The position numbers and the translations under genes were made by a program. Below the pieces are notes generated by a model, which was given only the letters and a program-made list of their open reading frames with translations, did no database searches and was not told the DNA's origin. Below, piece by piece: positions 43,814 through 53,989 of a DNA stretch of 64,000 nt. Source of the DNA: Pedobacter sp. W3I1 (lineage in GTDB: Bacteria > Bacteroidota > Bacteroidia > Sphingobacteriales > Sphingobacteriaceae); contig NZ_JAUSXN010000001.1 of the NCBI RefSeq assembly GCF_030816015.1, positions 992,001 through 1,056,000 of the forward strand, written 5' to 3'. How positions within the stretch are numbered: the first letter of the stretch is position 1; each line of letters begins with the position of its first letter.

Positions 43814-46800
43814 ATGGAAAGCAACAAAAAATACTGGAAAGGCTTAGAGGAGTATAACAATACACCCGATTTTGTTAAGAATAGCAAAAACGAATTCGCC
43901 GAGCCACTTCCAATAGAAGATGTTTTAAATGAAGCAGGGTTAAGTACCGTTACCCCACGCCGCGACTTTTTAAAGGCGTTAGGTTTTGGTTTAGGTGCAG
44001 TAACTTTGGCAGCCTGTCAAACTGCCCCTGTTCATAAATCTATTCCTTACCTGGTAAAACCTGAAGAGGTTACTCCGGGTATTCCTAACTATTATACTTC
44101 GAGCTTTAATGGCCAGAGTATTTTAGTTAAAACAAGAGAGGGACGCCCAATTAAAATTGAACCAAATCCTAATGCTGGGGAGTTTTTCCGTGGTACAGAT
44201 GCAAGAGCGCAGGCTTCGGTTTTAGATTTATATGATGTATCTAAACTAAAAGCACCAGCTTTAGTAAAAGACGGAAAGGTTGAAGAAACTACCTGGGCAA
44301 AAATCGACAGCTTTGTAAAAGGCGAGTTGGCAAAAGCACAGGCGGGTGGAAAGAAAATCCGTATTGTAGCATCAACCGTAAACAGCCCATCAACTAATGC
44401 CGTTATTGCACAGTTTATTGCAAAATATCCTGCTGCTAAATTGGTTCAGTACGATGCGGTTTCTTATACTGGTATTATCCAGGCTAACCAAAACAGTTTC
44501 GGTAAGGCAGTATTACCAAAATACAACTTTGATAAAGCCGATTTAATTGTAAGTTTCAGTGCCGATTTCTTAGGTACCTGGATTAGCGGGGAAGAGTTTA
44601 CTGCTCAATATACAGCTAATCGTGACTACAAATCGTTAGAAAATAAAAAAATGAGCCGCCACATTCAGTTTGAAAGTGGAATGAGCTTAACAGGTTCTAA
44701 TGCAGATACCCGTGTTCCGGTTAAATTATCGGAAGAGGGACCTGCTTTAATTGCTTTATATAATGCAATTACTGGTGGTGCTTTACCTGGCGGAACGTTA
44801 GGTAATAATACCACTGCTGATAAAGTAATTAAATTAGTGGCTAAAGAATTAGTACAAGCTAAAGGTAAAGGCCTGGTAGTTTGCGGTTCGAACGATGTTT
44901 CTACTCAGATTTTGGTAAATGCCATTAATGCCGCTATCGGAAGTTATGGTACCACTATTAATTTAGATAACCCTTGTTATTTATATGCAGGCAACGATGC
45001 CGAATTTAATGGTTTAATTGCTGAAATGAGCCGTGGCGAAGTTGGCGCTGTTTTATTCTTAAACAGTAACCCAGTTTACGATACTGCAAATGCAAAAGCA
45101 TTTACCGATGCATTAGCTAAGGTTCCTGCTAAAATTTCATTCTCTGATCGTGCAGATGAAACCGCGACCGCTTGTGATGCTATTGCAATTAACCATAACT
45201 ACTTAGAATCATGGGGTGATGCAAACGCTTACGAAGGATATTATTCTATCGTTCAGCCAACTATTAATCCTGTTTTCAATAGCCGCCAGGCTGAAGAGAG
45301 TTTATTAACCTGGGCTGATGCTCCTGTTAAAGACTACTATCAGTTTGTACGCAGCAATTGGGAAGCTAAAATGTTACCGGCTGTTGGTTTGAAATGGGAA
45401 GAAGTTTTAGATAAAGGTGTAGTTACTACAACAGCAAAACCTGCTGCAGCTTATTCATTCACTCAATCTTTAGCACAAGTTGCTACTTCAATCGTGAGCA
45501 GCAGCAAAGCACTAGCTAAAGAAGTAGAATTACAGGTTTACGAAAGCATCCCGATGCGTGATGGTAAAAATGCAAACAATGCATTTTTACAGGAATTACC
45601 TGATCCGGTTTCTAAAGTAACCTGGGATAACTATGTTGCACTTGCACCAAAATTTGCTGAGAAATTAAAAGTTAAAGAATTTGATGTTGTAACGGTTAAA
45701 GCTAGTAACGGATATTCAGTAGATCTTCCGGTATTGATCCAACCAGGACAAGCACAGGGAACTGCATCTATCGCGTTAGGTTATGGCCGTACCAAAGTTG
45801 GTAAAGCTGGTAACGATGTGGGTAAAAATGCTTTCCCTTTTGTTTCTTTTGTAAATGGAACTTTCCAATATGCTACTTCGGTAACCATTACCCCAACGGG
45901 CGGTTATTACGAATTGGCTCAAACACAAACTCACCACTCTTTCGAAGGCCGTGCAGTAATTAAAGAAGCTACTTTTAAAGAGTACTTGAAAAACCCTGGA
46001 GCTGGTAACGAAAAAGGCGAGCATAAAGATTACGATCTTTGGGATCAATACGAAAAACCAGGTAACAACTGGGTTATGGCAATCGATTTGAATGCCTGTA
46101 CGGGTTGTGGTTCTTGTATTGTTGCTTGTAACGTAGAAAACAATATTCCTGTTGTAGGCCGCGATGAGGTTCGCCGTCGTCGTGAAATGCACTGGATCCG
46201 TATCGACCGTTATTACAGCTACGAAACCCCAACAGGTGATGTAACCAGAGAGAAAGAAATTGCTAAGTTAGAAGACTTAGATCATGTTTCTGTGGTTCAC
46301 CAGCCCATGTTATGCCAACACTGTGATCACGCACCTTGCGAAACCGTTTGTCCGGTATTGGCAACAGTACACTCAAGTGATGGTTTAAACCACATGGCTT
46401 ATAACCGTTGCGTAGGTACACGTTATTGTGCAAACAACTGTCCGTATAAAGTACGTCGTTTTAACTGGTTTAACTACTGGAACGATTCACGTTTCGATAA
46501 CTATTTAAATAACGAGTTTACCCAATTGGTTTTAAATCCTGATGTAACTACACGTTCACGTGGTGTGATGGAAAAATGCTCTATGTGTATCCAACGGATA
46601 CAAGGTGGCAAATTACAAGCTAAAATGGAGAAACGTCCATTAAAAGATGGCGATATTAAAATGGCTTGTCAGGAAGCTTGTTCAGCAAATGCGATTGTAT
46701 TTGGTGATGCAAACGATCCAAATTCAGAGGTTTCAAAAGCATTGCGTTCTGAGCGTATCTACTACGTATTAGAAGAAATCAATGTGAAACCGGGTATCGG

Positions 46801-46846
46801 CTACATGACAAAAATTAGAAATACAGATACAACAGTACAAGCGTAA
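43814..46846 (+). CDS. actB: Alternative complex III subunit B, iron-sulfur subunit
   Basis: The 1010-residue ActB joins a molybdopterin-oxidoreductase-like N-terminal part (no obvious metal-cofactor ligand) to a C-terminal ferredoxin-like part. The twin-arginine motif PRRDFLKALG (Arg49-Arg50) is followed by a lipobox-like AAC (Cys69), so it is exported folded and probably lipid-anchored. Cluster ligands appear in CTGCGSCIVAC, CQHCDHAPCETVC, CVGTRYCANNCPYK and CSMCIQRI...CQEACSANA, giving about four Fe-S clusters. It relays electrons between the quinol site and ActA/ActE. Confidence 0.95.
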   Translation: MESNKKYWKGLEEYNNTPDFVKNSKNEFAEPLPIEDVLNEAGLSTVTPRRDFLKALGFGLGAVTLAACQTAPVHKSIPYLVKPEEVTPGIPNYYTSSFNGQSILVKTREGRPIKIEPNPNAGEFFRGTDARAQASVLDLYDVSKLKAPALVKDGKVEETTWAKIDSFVKGELAKAQAGGKKIRIVASTVNSPSTNAVIAQFIAKYPAAKLVQYDAVSYTGIIQANQNSFGKAVLPKYNFDKADLIVSFSADFLGTWISGEEFTAQYTANRDYKSLENKKMSRHIQFESGMSLTGSNADTRVPVKLSEEGPALIALYNAITGGALPGGTLGNNTTADKVIKLVAKELVQAKGKGLVVCGSNDVSTQILVNAINAAIGSYGTTINLDNPCYLYAGNDAEFNGLIAEMSRGEVGAVLFLNSNPVYDTANAKAFTDALAKVPAKISFSDRADETATACDAIAINHNYLESWGDANAYEGYYSIVQPTINPVFNSRQAEESLLTWADAPVKDYYQFVRSNWEAKMLPAVGLKWEEVLDKGVVTTTAKPAAAYSFTQSLAQVATSIVSSSKALAKEVELQVYESIPMRDGKNANNAFLQELPDPVSKVTWDNYVALAPKFAEKLKVKEFDVVTVKASNGYSVDLPVLIQPGQAQGTASIALGYGRTKVGKAGNDVGKNAFPFVSFVNGTFQYATSVTITPTGGYYELAQTQTHHSFEGRAVIKEATFKEYLKNPGAGNEKGEHKDYDLWDQYEKPGNNWVMAIDLNACTGCGSCIVACNVENNIPVVGRDEVRRRREMHWIRIDRYYSYETPTGDVTREKEIAKLEDLDHVSVVHQPMLCQHCDHAPCETVCPVLATVHSSDGLNHMAYNRCVGTRYCANNCPYKVRRFNWFNYWNDSRFDNYLNNEFTQLVLNPDVTTRSRGVMEKCSMCIQRIQGGKLQAKMEKRPLKDGDIKMACQEACSANAIVFGDANDPNSEVSKALRSERIYYVLEEINVKPGIGYMTKIRNTDTTVQA

Positions 46847-46872
46847 GCTTTAGTATAAAGAAAATACAAATT

Positions 46873-48345
46873 ATGTCAGGACATAACGAATCAATACTTA
46901 GAGAACCATTAATTACCGGAGATAACATCACGTATGCAAAAATTACGGATGATATTTTAGGCCCGGTAGAAAACAAGCCGAACAAGGCTTGGTGGATTGG
47001 TTTCACCTTTGCTTCATTAGGCGCTTTACTTTGGGTGGTTGCAGTAAGCTACACCTTTTGGAACGGTATCGGAGCTTGGGGTTTAAATAAAACAGTAGGT
47101 TGGGCTTGGGATATCACCGGTTTCGTATGGTGGGTAGGTATCGGTCACGCTGGAACACTAATTTCAGCAGTACTATTACTCTTCCGTCAGAACTGGCGTA
47201 ACTCCATCAACCGTTCTGCAGAGGCAATGACTATCTTTGCGGTTATCTGCGCAGCAACTTACGTTGTATCACACATGGGCCGTCCTTGGTTAGCTTATTG
47301 GGTTTTACCTTTACCAAACCAGTTTGGATCACTTTGGGTAAACTTTAACTCACCATTGGTATGGGATATGTTTGCGATCTCGACTTACTTCTCTGTATCA
47401 TTATTATTCTGGTACACGGGTTTATTACCAGATATCGCTACCATCCGCGACCGTGCAGTGGGTACACGTAGAAAAATCTATTCTATCTTCTCTTTTGGAT
47501 GGAGTGGAAGCGTTAAAACATGGCAACGTTTCGAAGCGGTGTCGTTAATCTTAGCAGGTATTTCTACACCATTGGTACTTTCAGTACACACCATTGTATC
47601 AATGGACTTTGCAACATCGGTAATTCCAGGATGGCACACTACCATCTTCCCTCCATACTTCGTTGCTGGAGCGATCTTCTCTGGATTTGCGATGGTATTA
47701 ACCTTATTATTGGTTGCACGTAAAGTATTGGGTTTAGAGAACTACATCACCATGTTCCATATCGAGTCGATGAATAAAATCATCATCTTAACAGGATCTA
47801 TTGTAGGTGTAGCTTATTTAACAGAGTTTTTCATCGCCTGGTATTCAGGTTCTGAGTATGAGCAATACGCCTTCATCAACAGATCTACCGGTCCATACTG
47901 GTGGGCATACTGGATGATGATGACTTGTAACGTAATCTCACCACAACTATTATGGTTCAAAAAAATCCGTTTAAGCATCCGTGCTACCTGGATACTATCA
48001 ATCGTAGTAAACGTAGGTATGTGGTTTGAGCGTTTCGTAATTATCGTTACTTCGTTACACCGGGATTATATTCCATCAAGTTGGGCAATGTTCTATCCAA
48101 CGTGGGTTGATATCAGTGTATTCGTAGGTTCAATTGGTTTGTTCTTTACTTTATTCTTATTATTCTTAAGGGTATTGCCTTCAATCGCTATCGCAGAGGT
48201 TAAATTATTATTAAAAACTGCAAGTGAGCAAGCTAAAATGAAACAGATTAAAGAAGGGCATGAGAATAAAGAATACGTTGCTGAATACGTAGAGTCTTTA
48301 GAGAAATTTGATAGTGTTAAACAAGAAGATTACGCAAAAATATAA
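46873..48345 (+). CDS. actC: Alternative complex III subunit C, NrfD-like quinol-oxidising membrane subunit
   Basis: The 490-residue protein has about ten membrane helices of the NrfD/PsrC type. It holds the quinol site in alternative complex III and may include proton pathway residues (for example HAGTLISAVLLLF, SVHTIVSMDFA and HRDYIPSSW). Its start lies 26 bases after actB, and it is followed two bases later by actD. Confidence 0.95.
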   Translation: MSGHNESILREPLITGDNITYAKITDDILGPVENKPNKAWWIGFTFASLGALLWVVAVSYTFWNGIGAWGLNKTVGWAWDITGFVWWVGIGHAGTLISAVLLLFRQNWRNSINRSAEAMTIFAVICAATYVVSHMGRPWLAYWVLPLPNQFGSLWVNFNSPLVWDMFAISTYFSVSLLFWYTGLLPDIATIRDRAVGTRRKIYSIFSFGWSGSVKTWQRFEAVSLILAGISTPLVLSVHTIVSMDFATSVIPGWHTTIFPPYFVAGAIFSGFAMVLTLLLVARKVLGLENYITMFHIESMNKIIILTGSIVGVAYLTEFFIAWYSGSEYEQYAFINRSTGPYWWAYWMMMTCNVISPQLLWFKKIRLSIRATWILSIVVNVGMWFERFVIIVTSLHRDYIPSSWAMFYPTWVDISVFVGSIGLFFTLFLLFLRVLPSIAIAEVKLLLKTASEQAKMKQIKEGHENKEYVAEYVESLEKFDSVKQEDYAKI

Positions 48346-48347
48346 CA

Positions 48348-48884
48348 ATGAGTGATATCAAATATATTTTAGGCAGCTTTGGCGATCCTGATGAAATGAT
48401 GCATGGCATCGACAAACTTCAGGAAAATAACATCAGCATTCATGATGTATATACACCAATGCCTATACACGGAATAGAAGCCAAATTAGGAATTAAAAGA
48501 TCTAGAATCGATATCGCAGCTTTTTGCTTTGGTATAACAGGAACTTGTGCAGCTTTTGCTTTGATTTATTTCTGCGCAGTAATCGATTGGAAAGTAAACA
48601 TCGGTGGTAAACCATCGTTTGCATTGCCGGATTTTATTCCGATAATGTTCGAGCTTACAGTATTATTCTGTGCTTTCGGTATGGTGTTAACTTATTATGC
48701 ATCTACTCACTTATTTCCGGGAAGAGCACCAAGAGTGATGGATTTACGTGCTACTGATGATCGTTTTGTTATTGCAGTTGATGCAAAAGACAATGTAGAA
48801 CATACTGTAATTGATGGATTATTAAAAGATGCAGGTGCTTTAGAAATAAAGTATAATGAAAGGAAGTACATTAGCTATGAATAA
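48348..48884 (+). CDS. actD: Alternative complex III subunit D
   Basis: The 178-residue protein has a short N-terminal domain (YILGSFGDPDEMMHGIDKLQ, DVYTPMPIHGIEAKLGI) and two membrane helices. It matches the DUF3341 family that sits beside ActC in the complex. The gene overlaps actE by 8 bases. Confidence 0.92.
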   Translation: MSDIKYILGSFGDPDEMMHGIDKLQENNISIHDVYTPMPIHGIEAKLGIKRSRIDIAAFCFGITGTCAAFALIYFCAVIDWKVNIGGKPSFALPDFIPIMFELTVLFCAFGMVLTYYASTHLFPGRAPRVMDLRATDDRFVIAVDAKDNVEHTVIDGLLKDAGALEIKYNERKYISYE

Positions 48885-49461
48885 GAATAAATTTGTTTAC
48901 ACAGCGTTTTTAGCTATCGCTTTTGCAGCTACCTTTTCTGCCTGTAAAGATAAACGCAGTACTGGCTTAGAATATGCCAGAAACATGTATGATCCGATTG
49001 CTTACAATCCGGATCAACCAAACAAAAATTTTAAAGATGGTAAAACAGCTCAGTTGCCACCTGCACATACTAAACCGGTAGGTTTTACTGAATATGATGA
49101 GTATCCTAATACAAAAGAAGGATATGAAGCAGCAGGAGTGAGCATGGTTAACCCTTTACCAGTAGATACTGTTAATTTAGCTCAGGGTAAACACTTATTT
49201 ACCGTTTTCTGTAGCCCTTGCCACGGAGAAAAAGGTGATGGACAAGGACACTTAGTTAAAATTGAGAAATTTAGTGGGGTACCTGCTTATCAAACAGGCG
49301 CATCATCCAGAGGTGGTAACATGGTTGATCTTACCGCAGGTAAAATTTACCACACCATTACATACGGTGTAAATAACATGGGCTCGCATGCTTCGCAAAT
49401 CTCACCAACAGATCGTTGGAAAGTGGTGATGTATGTTCAACAATTACAAAAAGGACAATAG
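48877..49461 (+). CDS. actE: Alternative complex III subunit E, monoheme cytochrome c lipoprotein
   Basis: The 194-residue protein has a lipobox FSAC (about Cys24) and one heme site CSPCH in VFCSPCHGEKGDGQG. ActE is the likely electron exit from alternative complex III to the oxidase. ATG 48877 is chosen; a longer frame upstream lacks a start that fits a lipoprotein signal. It is 15 bases before actF. Confidence 0.93.
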   Translation: MNKNKFVYTAFLAIAFAATFSACKDKRSTGLEYARNMYDPIAYNPDQPNKNFKDGKTAQLPPAHTKPVGFTEYDEYPNTKEGYEAAGVSMVNPLPVDTVNLAQGKHLFTVFCSPCHGEKGDGQGHLVKIEKFSGVPAYQTGASSRGGNMVDLTAGKIYHTITYGVNNMGSHASQISPTDRWKVVMYVQQLQKGQ

Positions 49462-49476
49462 TAAAGCAGAATATAA

Positions 49477-50700
49477 ATGGGAACTCACAATATTAATTTT
49501 AGTGAACAGTTTGAGTTTACAGGTAAAGTAAAAACCTTAAGCATTGTTGGTATCGTTATCGGTGTTGCAGCTGTGTTGTTCGGTTTCTTAGCCGGCGATA
49601 AAGTAATGCACGAGCGTACTTTTGCTAACCTGTTGCTTATGGCATATTACTTTGCATGCGTTTGTATGTCGGGTACATTTTTCCTGGCTGTTCAATATGT
49701 AGCTCAAGCAGGTTGGTCTGCATCAATTTTACGTGTACCACAGGCTATGGCAAAAACATTGCCTATTGCAGCCGTAATACTTATTGTCGTAATTTCGGCT
49801 GGTTTGTACACACATAACTTATACCACCACTGGCATGCTGAAGGACTAACAGATCCAAACAGCCCTAATTATGATTCATTAATTGCTGGTAAATCGGTGT
49901 TCTTAAATGTACCTTTTTTCTTAGGCCGCCAGGTGGTGTTCTTAGGTATTTACAGTATATTTTCGATCATGTTTGTTAAATTTTCTTATAATGAAGATTT
50001 AGCAGGCGGTTTAAATTCTTACAGAAAAAGCTTTAAAAATGCTTGTATCTTCCTTGTAATTTACGGTTTTACAACGCCGATTTTTGCTTTCGATACTGTA
50101 ATGTCATTAGAAGCGCACTGGTTCTCCACCATGTTCGGTTGGTATAACTTCGCCGCTATGTGGGTAAGCAGTTTAGCTACTATTGCTATTATTCTTATCT
50201 TATTAAGAAGAGCAGGTTATATGCAATGGGTTAATAATAGCCACTTGCACAATTTAGGTCAGTTTATCTTTGGTTTCTCTATCTTCTGGACATATGTATG
50301 GTTTGCTCAATTCTTATTGATCTACTATGCAAACATGCCTGAAGAGACTGTATATTTTTACAAACGCTTCGAGTATTACAAGTTCTGGTTTTTCTTAAAC
50401 CTGGCCATGAACTTCTTAGCGCCAGTATTATTATTAATGGATAGAGACAACAAAAGGACTGATGCGAAATTATTGTTCGTTTCTATCGTGGTACTTTTAG
50501 GTCACTGGGTAGATTATTACCAAATGATTATGCCAGGAGCGGTAGAAGAAGGACATAATGGTTTCGGTATTATTGAAATTGGTACAGCATTAGGTTTCGT
50601 AGGATTGTTTACCTTTACGGTTTTAACATCATTAAGCAAAAAACCTTTAATTGCCAAGAATCACCCATTATTACAAGAAAGTTTGCATCATCAACTGTAG
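49477..50700 (+). CDS. actF: Alternative complex III subunit F, NrfD/PsrC-like membrane subunit
   Basis: The 407-residue protein has about ten membrane helices and resembles the second membrane subunit (ActF) of alternative complex III, pseudo-symmetric with ActC. Features include GHWVDYYQMIMPG and several conserved acidic and aromatic residues. It ends the act part of the cluster; coxB follows 69 bases later. Confidence 0.93.
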   Translation: MGTHNINFSEQFEFTGKVKTLSIVGIVIGVAAVLFGFLAGDKVMHERTFANLLLMAYYFACVCMSGTFFLAVQYVAQAGWSASILRVPQAMAKTLPIAAVILIVVISAGLYTHNLYHHWHAEGLTDPNSPNYDSLIAGKSVFLNVPFFLGRQVVFLGIYSIFSIMFVKFSYNEDLAGGLNSYRKSFKNACIFLVIYGFTTPIFAFDTVMSLEAHWFSTMFGWYNFAAMWVSSLATIAIILILLRRAGYMQWVNNSHLHNLGQFIFGFSIFWTYVWFAQFLLIYYANMPEETVYFYKRFEYYKFWFFLNLAMNFLAPVLLLMDRDNKRTDAKLLFVSIVVLLGHWVDYYQMIMPGAVEEGHNGFGIIEIGTALGFVGLFTFTVLTSLSKKPLIAKNHPLLQESLHHQL

Positions 50701-50769
50701 TGGTGATAAGATAAAGCAAATATTTAATTATTATTATAATTAGCAGTACAGCGTACTACTTTTAAGAAA

Positions 50770-52002
50770 ATGAGTTTAAGAAAGTTTATAACGAATAAAA
50801 CGACCGCAGCTTTAGCAGTATTGATTACTGTTTTTGCAAACACTAGCGTATTTGCGCAAGATGCAGCAACAGGTGCTGCCGCGGCACCGAAAGTTGATAT
50901 GGGCGAGGTTTATAAATCGGTAATATTTTATATTCTGGTTTTCCTTGCCATATGCTTATTCATTGCAATTATTGGTAAAGCAATAAAAGTATATGAATTA
51001 AGCCGTGAAGCACAAGGTAAGCCTGTTGGTATTAACTGGAACAGGGTACACGCAAGTTTATTTGCGCTGTTTTTAGTGATCGGTTTATATGGTGTATATT
51101 GGGAATATACGGTGCATGGTGCCATGTTACTTCCCGATGCAGCATCTGAGCACGGAAAGAAAATTGATGAAATGTTTAATTTAACATTAATCATTACCAC
51201 TATTGTGTTTGTAGTTACACACATTTTATTATTCGGATTTTCTTATATCTATAAATACTCAGCTAAAAGAAAAGCTTACTACTACCCACACAATAATACG
51301 ATTGAGAAAATCTGGACGATTGTTCCGGCTTTAGTATTAACCGTTTTGGTATTAATGGGTTTCTTAACCTGGAGATCTATTTTCTTCAAAGTTGAAGATC
51401 CAAATAACAAACCATTACAGATTGAAGTTACTTCTGAGCAGTTTAAATGGTCTATCCGTTATCCTGGAGCTGATGGAATAGTAGGTAATAAAAATTACAA
51501 ACTAACAACAGCTAGCAATACATTGGGTATCGATTTTAAAGATATAAACTCTCGTGATGATGAAATGGCTGATGAGATGGTGCTTCCTGTGGGCAAACCA
51601 GTTAAACTGATTTTAACCAGTAAAGATGTAATTCACAGTTTTTATATGCCACACTTCAGAGTACAGTTAAATACCGTACCGGGCATGAGAACTATATTTG
51701 AGTTTACGCCTACAAAAACTACTGCAGAAATGCAGCAAGAAACCAACGATCCTAACTTTAAGTACCTTTTCTTCTGTGCTAAAATTTGCGGGGCTGGGCA
51801 CTACAACATGCAAAAAGTGGTACGCGTAGTTTCTGAGGCTGAATACAAAACCTGGATTGCAGAACAAAAAACATACTTAAACGACGATTTAAGAAAACAA
51901 TTTAATTTGCCAGTGGCACCTGCACCTGTAAAATCAGTAGCAGATTCAGCAGCAACAGATTCAGTAGCTGCGAAAACTAACCAAATGGCTTTAAATAAAT
52001 AA
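50770..52002 (+). CDS. coxB: Cytochrome c oxidase subunit II
   Basis: The 410-residue protein carries the CuA site: HSFYMPHFRVQL and CAKICGAGHYNM (two Cys, His and Met ligands). There is a signal peptide ending VFAQ, then three hydrophobic segments, one more than usual for subunit II. No CxxCH is present, so this is an aa3-type subunit without the fused cytochrome of true caa3. Electrons probably come from ActE or a soluble cytochrome. It is followed by coxA at 23 bases. Confidence 0.95.
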   Translation: MSLRKFITNKTTAALAVLITVFANTSVFAQDAATGAAAAPKVDMGEVYKSVIFYILVFLAICLFIAIIGKAIKVYELSREAQGKPVGINWNRVHASLFALFLVIGLYGVYWEYTVHGAMLLPDAASEHGKKIDEMFNLTLIITTIVFVVTHILLFGFSYIYKYSAKRKAYYYPHNNTIEKIWTIVPALVLTVLVLMGFLTWRSIFFKVEDPNNKPLQIEVTSEQFKWSIRYPGADGIVGNKNYKLTTASNTLGIDFKDINSRDDEMADEMVLPVGKPVKLILTSKDVIHSFYMPHFRVQLNTVPGMRTIFEFTPTKTTAEMQQETNDPNFKYLFFCAKICGAGHYNMQKVVRVVSEAEYKTWIAEQKTYLNDDLRKQFNLPVAPAPVKSVADSAATDSVAAKTNQMALNK

Positions 52003-52025
52003 TATTAAGCAGGAGCGAACGAATT

Positions 52026-53906
52026 ATGTCAACAATAGCATTACACGACGAACACAATCACGATCACGCTGATCATGGGCATCATAAAGAGACTTTGATT
52101 TCAAAGTATATCTTTAGTATGGATCATAAAATGATTGCCAAGCAATTTTTGATTACCGGTATTATTATGGCGGTAATAGCAATGGGCTTATCAATTTTAT
52201 TCCGTATTCAATTGGCATGGCCAGATCAAAACTTCCCTTTCTTAGAAACATTTTTAGGTAAATGGGCTGAAGGTGGTCGTATTAAACCCGACTTTTATCT
52301 GGCTTTGGTAACCATTCATGGTACCATCATGGTATTCTTTGTACTAACCGCCGGATTGAGCGGTACCTTTAGTAACTTACTTATTCCGCTTCAAATTGGA
52401 GCTAGAGATATGGCATCGCCATTCTTAAACATGCTTTCATACTGGTTCTTCTTTACTGCTTGTGTGGTAATGATGTCATCATTCTTTATCCAAACAGGAC
52501 CTGCATCAGGTGGCTGGACGGTTTATCCGCCATTATCGGTTGTAGCTAAAGCAATGCCAGGTTCTGGTTTAGGTATGACTTTATGGTTAATCAGTATGGT
52601 ACTTTTCGTAGCATCGTCTTTAATGGGTGGTATTAACTATGTAAGTACAATTTTAAATATGCGTACTAAAGGTATGGACCTTTGGAAAATGCCATTGACC
52701 ATTTGGGCTTTCTTTTTGACTGCTATTTTAGGTATCTTATCATTCCCTGTTCTTGTAGCTGGTGTGGTGTTAATGGTATTCGACCGTAGTTTTGGAACAA
52801 GTTTTTACCTATCTGATCTTGTATTTGGTACCGATATTTTACCAAATGAAGGTGGTTCTCCAATTTTATGGCAACACTTATTTTGGTTCTTAGGTCACCC
52901 TGAGGTATATATTGTAATTATGCCTGCATTGGGTATCTCGTCTGAGGTAATCTCTGTAAATTCACGTAAACCAATCTTTGGTTACCATGCGATGGTTTAC
53001 TCTTTAATTGGTATTACGGTATTATCGTTCATCGTATGGGGTCACCATATGTTTGTAACAGGTATGAATCCATTATTGGGTGGTGTGTTTATGATTACCA
53101 CCTTGATTATCGCTGTACCATCGGCTGTAAAAACATTTAACTACTTAGCTACATTATGGCGTGGTAACATCCGTTTCACTCCGGCAATGTTATTTGCTAT
53201 TGGTTTAGTTTCATTCTTTATCTCTGGTGGTTTAACTGGTATCTTCTTAGGAAATGCTTCATTGGATATTAACTTACACGATACCTATTTTGTTGTTGCC
53301 CACTTCCACCTGGTAATGGGATCTGCAGCAATCTTCGGTATGCTTGCGGGTGTTTATCACTGGTTTCCTAAAATGTTTGGTAGAATGATGAATGCCAAAT
53401 TAGGATATTTACACTTCTGGTTAACTTTCATTGCAGCTTACCTGGTATTCTTTCCGCTTCACTTCTTAGGTTTAGATGGTGTACCTCGTCGTTACTATGC
53501 ATTTACCGAGTTCGAATTTATGAAGAAATGGTTAACCGTTAACGTATTTGTAACATGGGCAGCTATTATGGCAGCACTTGCTCAGGTAGCGTTTTTGTTT
53601 AACTTCTTCTATTCAATCTTTAAAGGAAAAGTATCTCCTCAAAATCCTTGGGAATCTAATACTTTAGAATGGACTGCACCAGTAGAACACCTTCACGGTA
53701 ACTGGCCGGGAGAAATTCCTACGGTTTACAGATGGCCATATGATTATAGCAAACCTGGTCATGATGCAGATTTTATTCCTCAAACAGTTCCTTTCTCTCA
53801 AACCATGAGCTCTAACTTGCCTCACGATTTTGAAGGAAATGCAGAAGCAGAAAAAATACAACAAGATTGGGAACTAGCTAACCCTGTTGCAGAAAACAAA
53901 GGCTAG
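52026..53906 (+). CDS. coxA: Cytochrome c oxidase subunit I (A-type heme-copper oxidase)
   Basis: The 626-residue protein has about twelve to fourteen helices, and all oxygen-site residues are visible: GHPEVYIVI (CuB His, covalent Tyr and the D-channel Glu), WGHHMFV, HLFWFLGH and HFHLVMG. The Glu in GHPEV marks an A1-type oxidase. An N-terminal His-rich stretch (HDEHNHDHADHGHH) is noteworthy and may help metal loading. A stem after it (53930-53974) precedes ctaA. Confidence 0.97.
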   Translation: MSTIALHDEHNHDHADHGHHKETLISKYIFSMDHKMIAKQFLITGIIMAVIAMGLSILFRIQLAWPDQNFPFLETFLGKWAEGGRIKPDFYLALVTIHGTIMVFFVLTAGLSGTFSNLLIPLQIGARDMASPFLNMLSYWFFFTACVVMMSSFFIQTGPASGGWTVYPPLSVVAKAMPGSGLGMTLWLISMVLFVASSLMGGINYVSTILNMRTKGMDLWKMPLTIWAFFLTAILGILSFPVLVAGVVLMVFDRSFGTSFYLSDLVFGTDILPNEGGSPILWQHLFWFLGHPEVYIVIMPALGISSEVISVNSRKPIFGYHAMVYSLIGITVLSFIVWGHHMFVTGMNPLLGGVFMITTLIIAVPSAVKTFNYLATLWRGNIRFTPAMLFAIGLVSFFISGGLTGIFLGNASLDINLHDTYFVVAHFHLVMGSAAIFGMLAGVYHWFPKMFGRMMNAKLGYLHFWLTFIAAYLVFFPLHFLGLDGVPRRYYAFTEFEFMKKWLTVNVFVTWAAIMAALAQVAFLFNFFYSIFKGKVSPQNPWESNTLEWTAPVEHLHGNWPGEIPTVYRWPYDYSKPGHDADFIPQTVPFSQTMSSNLPHDFEGNAEAEKIQQDWELANPVAENKG

Positions 53907-53929
53907 TTTATAAGCTTAAATACAATTTT

Positions 53930-53974
53930 AAAAGGGGTATCTGATTAAGTTTCTGCTTATCCGGATACCCTTTT
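53930..53974 (+). terminator. Possible attenuator between coxA and ctaA
   Basis: AAAAGGGGTATC pairs with GGATACCCTTTT with one bulge and runs into a weak T-rich stretch. It lies 16 bases before the ctaA start and could tune readthrough. Confidence 0.5.
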
Positions 53975-53989
53975 CATCTTAATAGATAT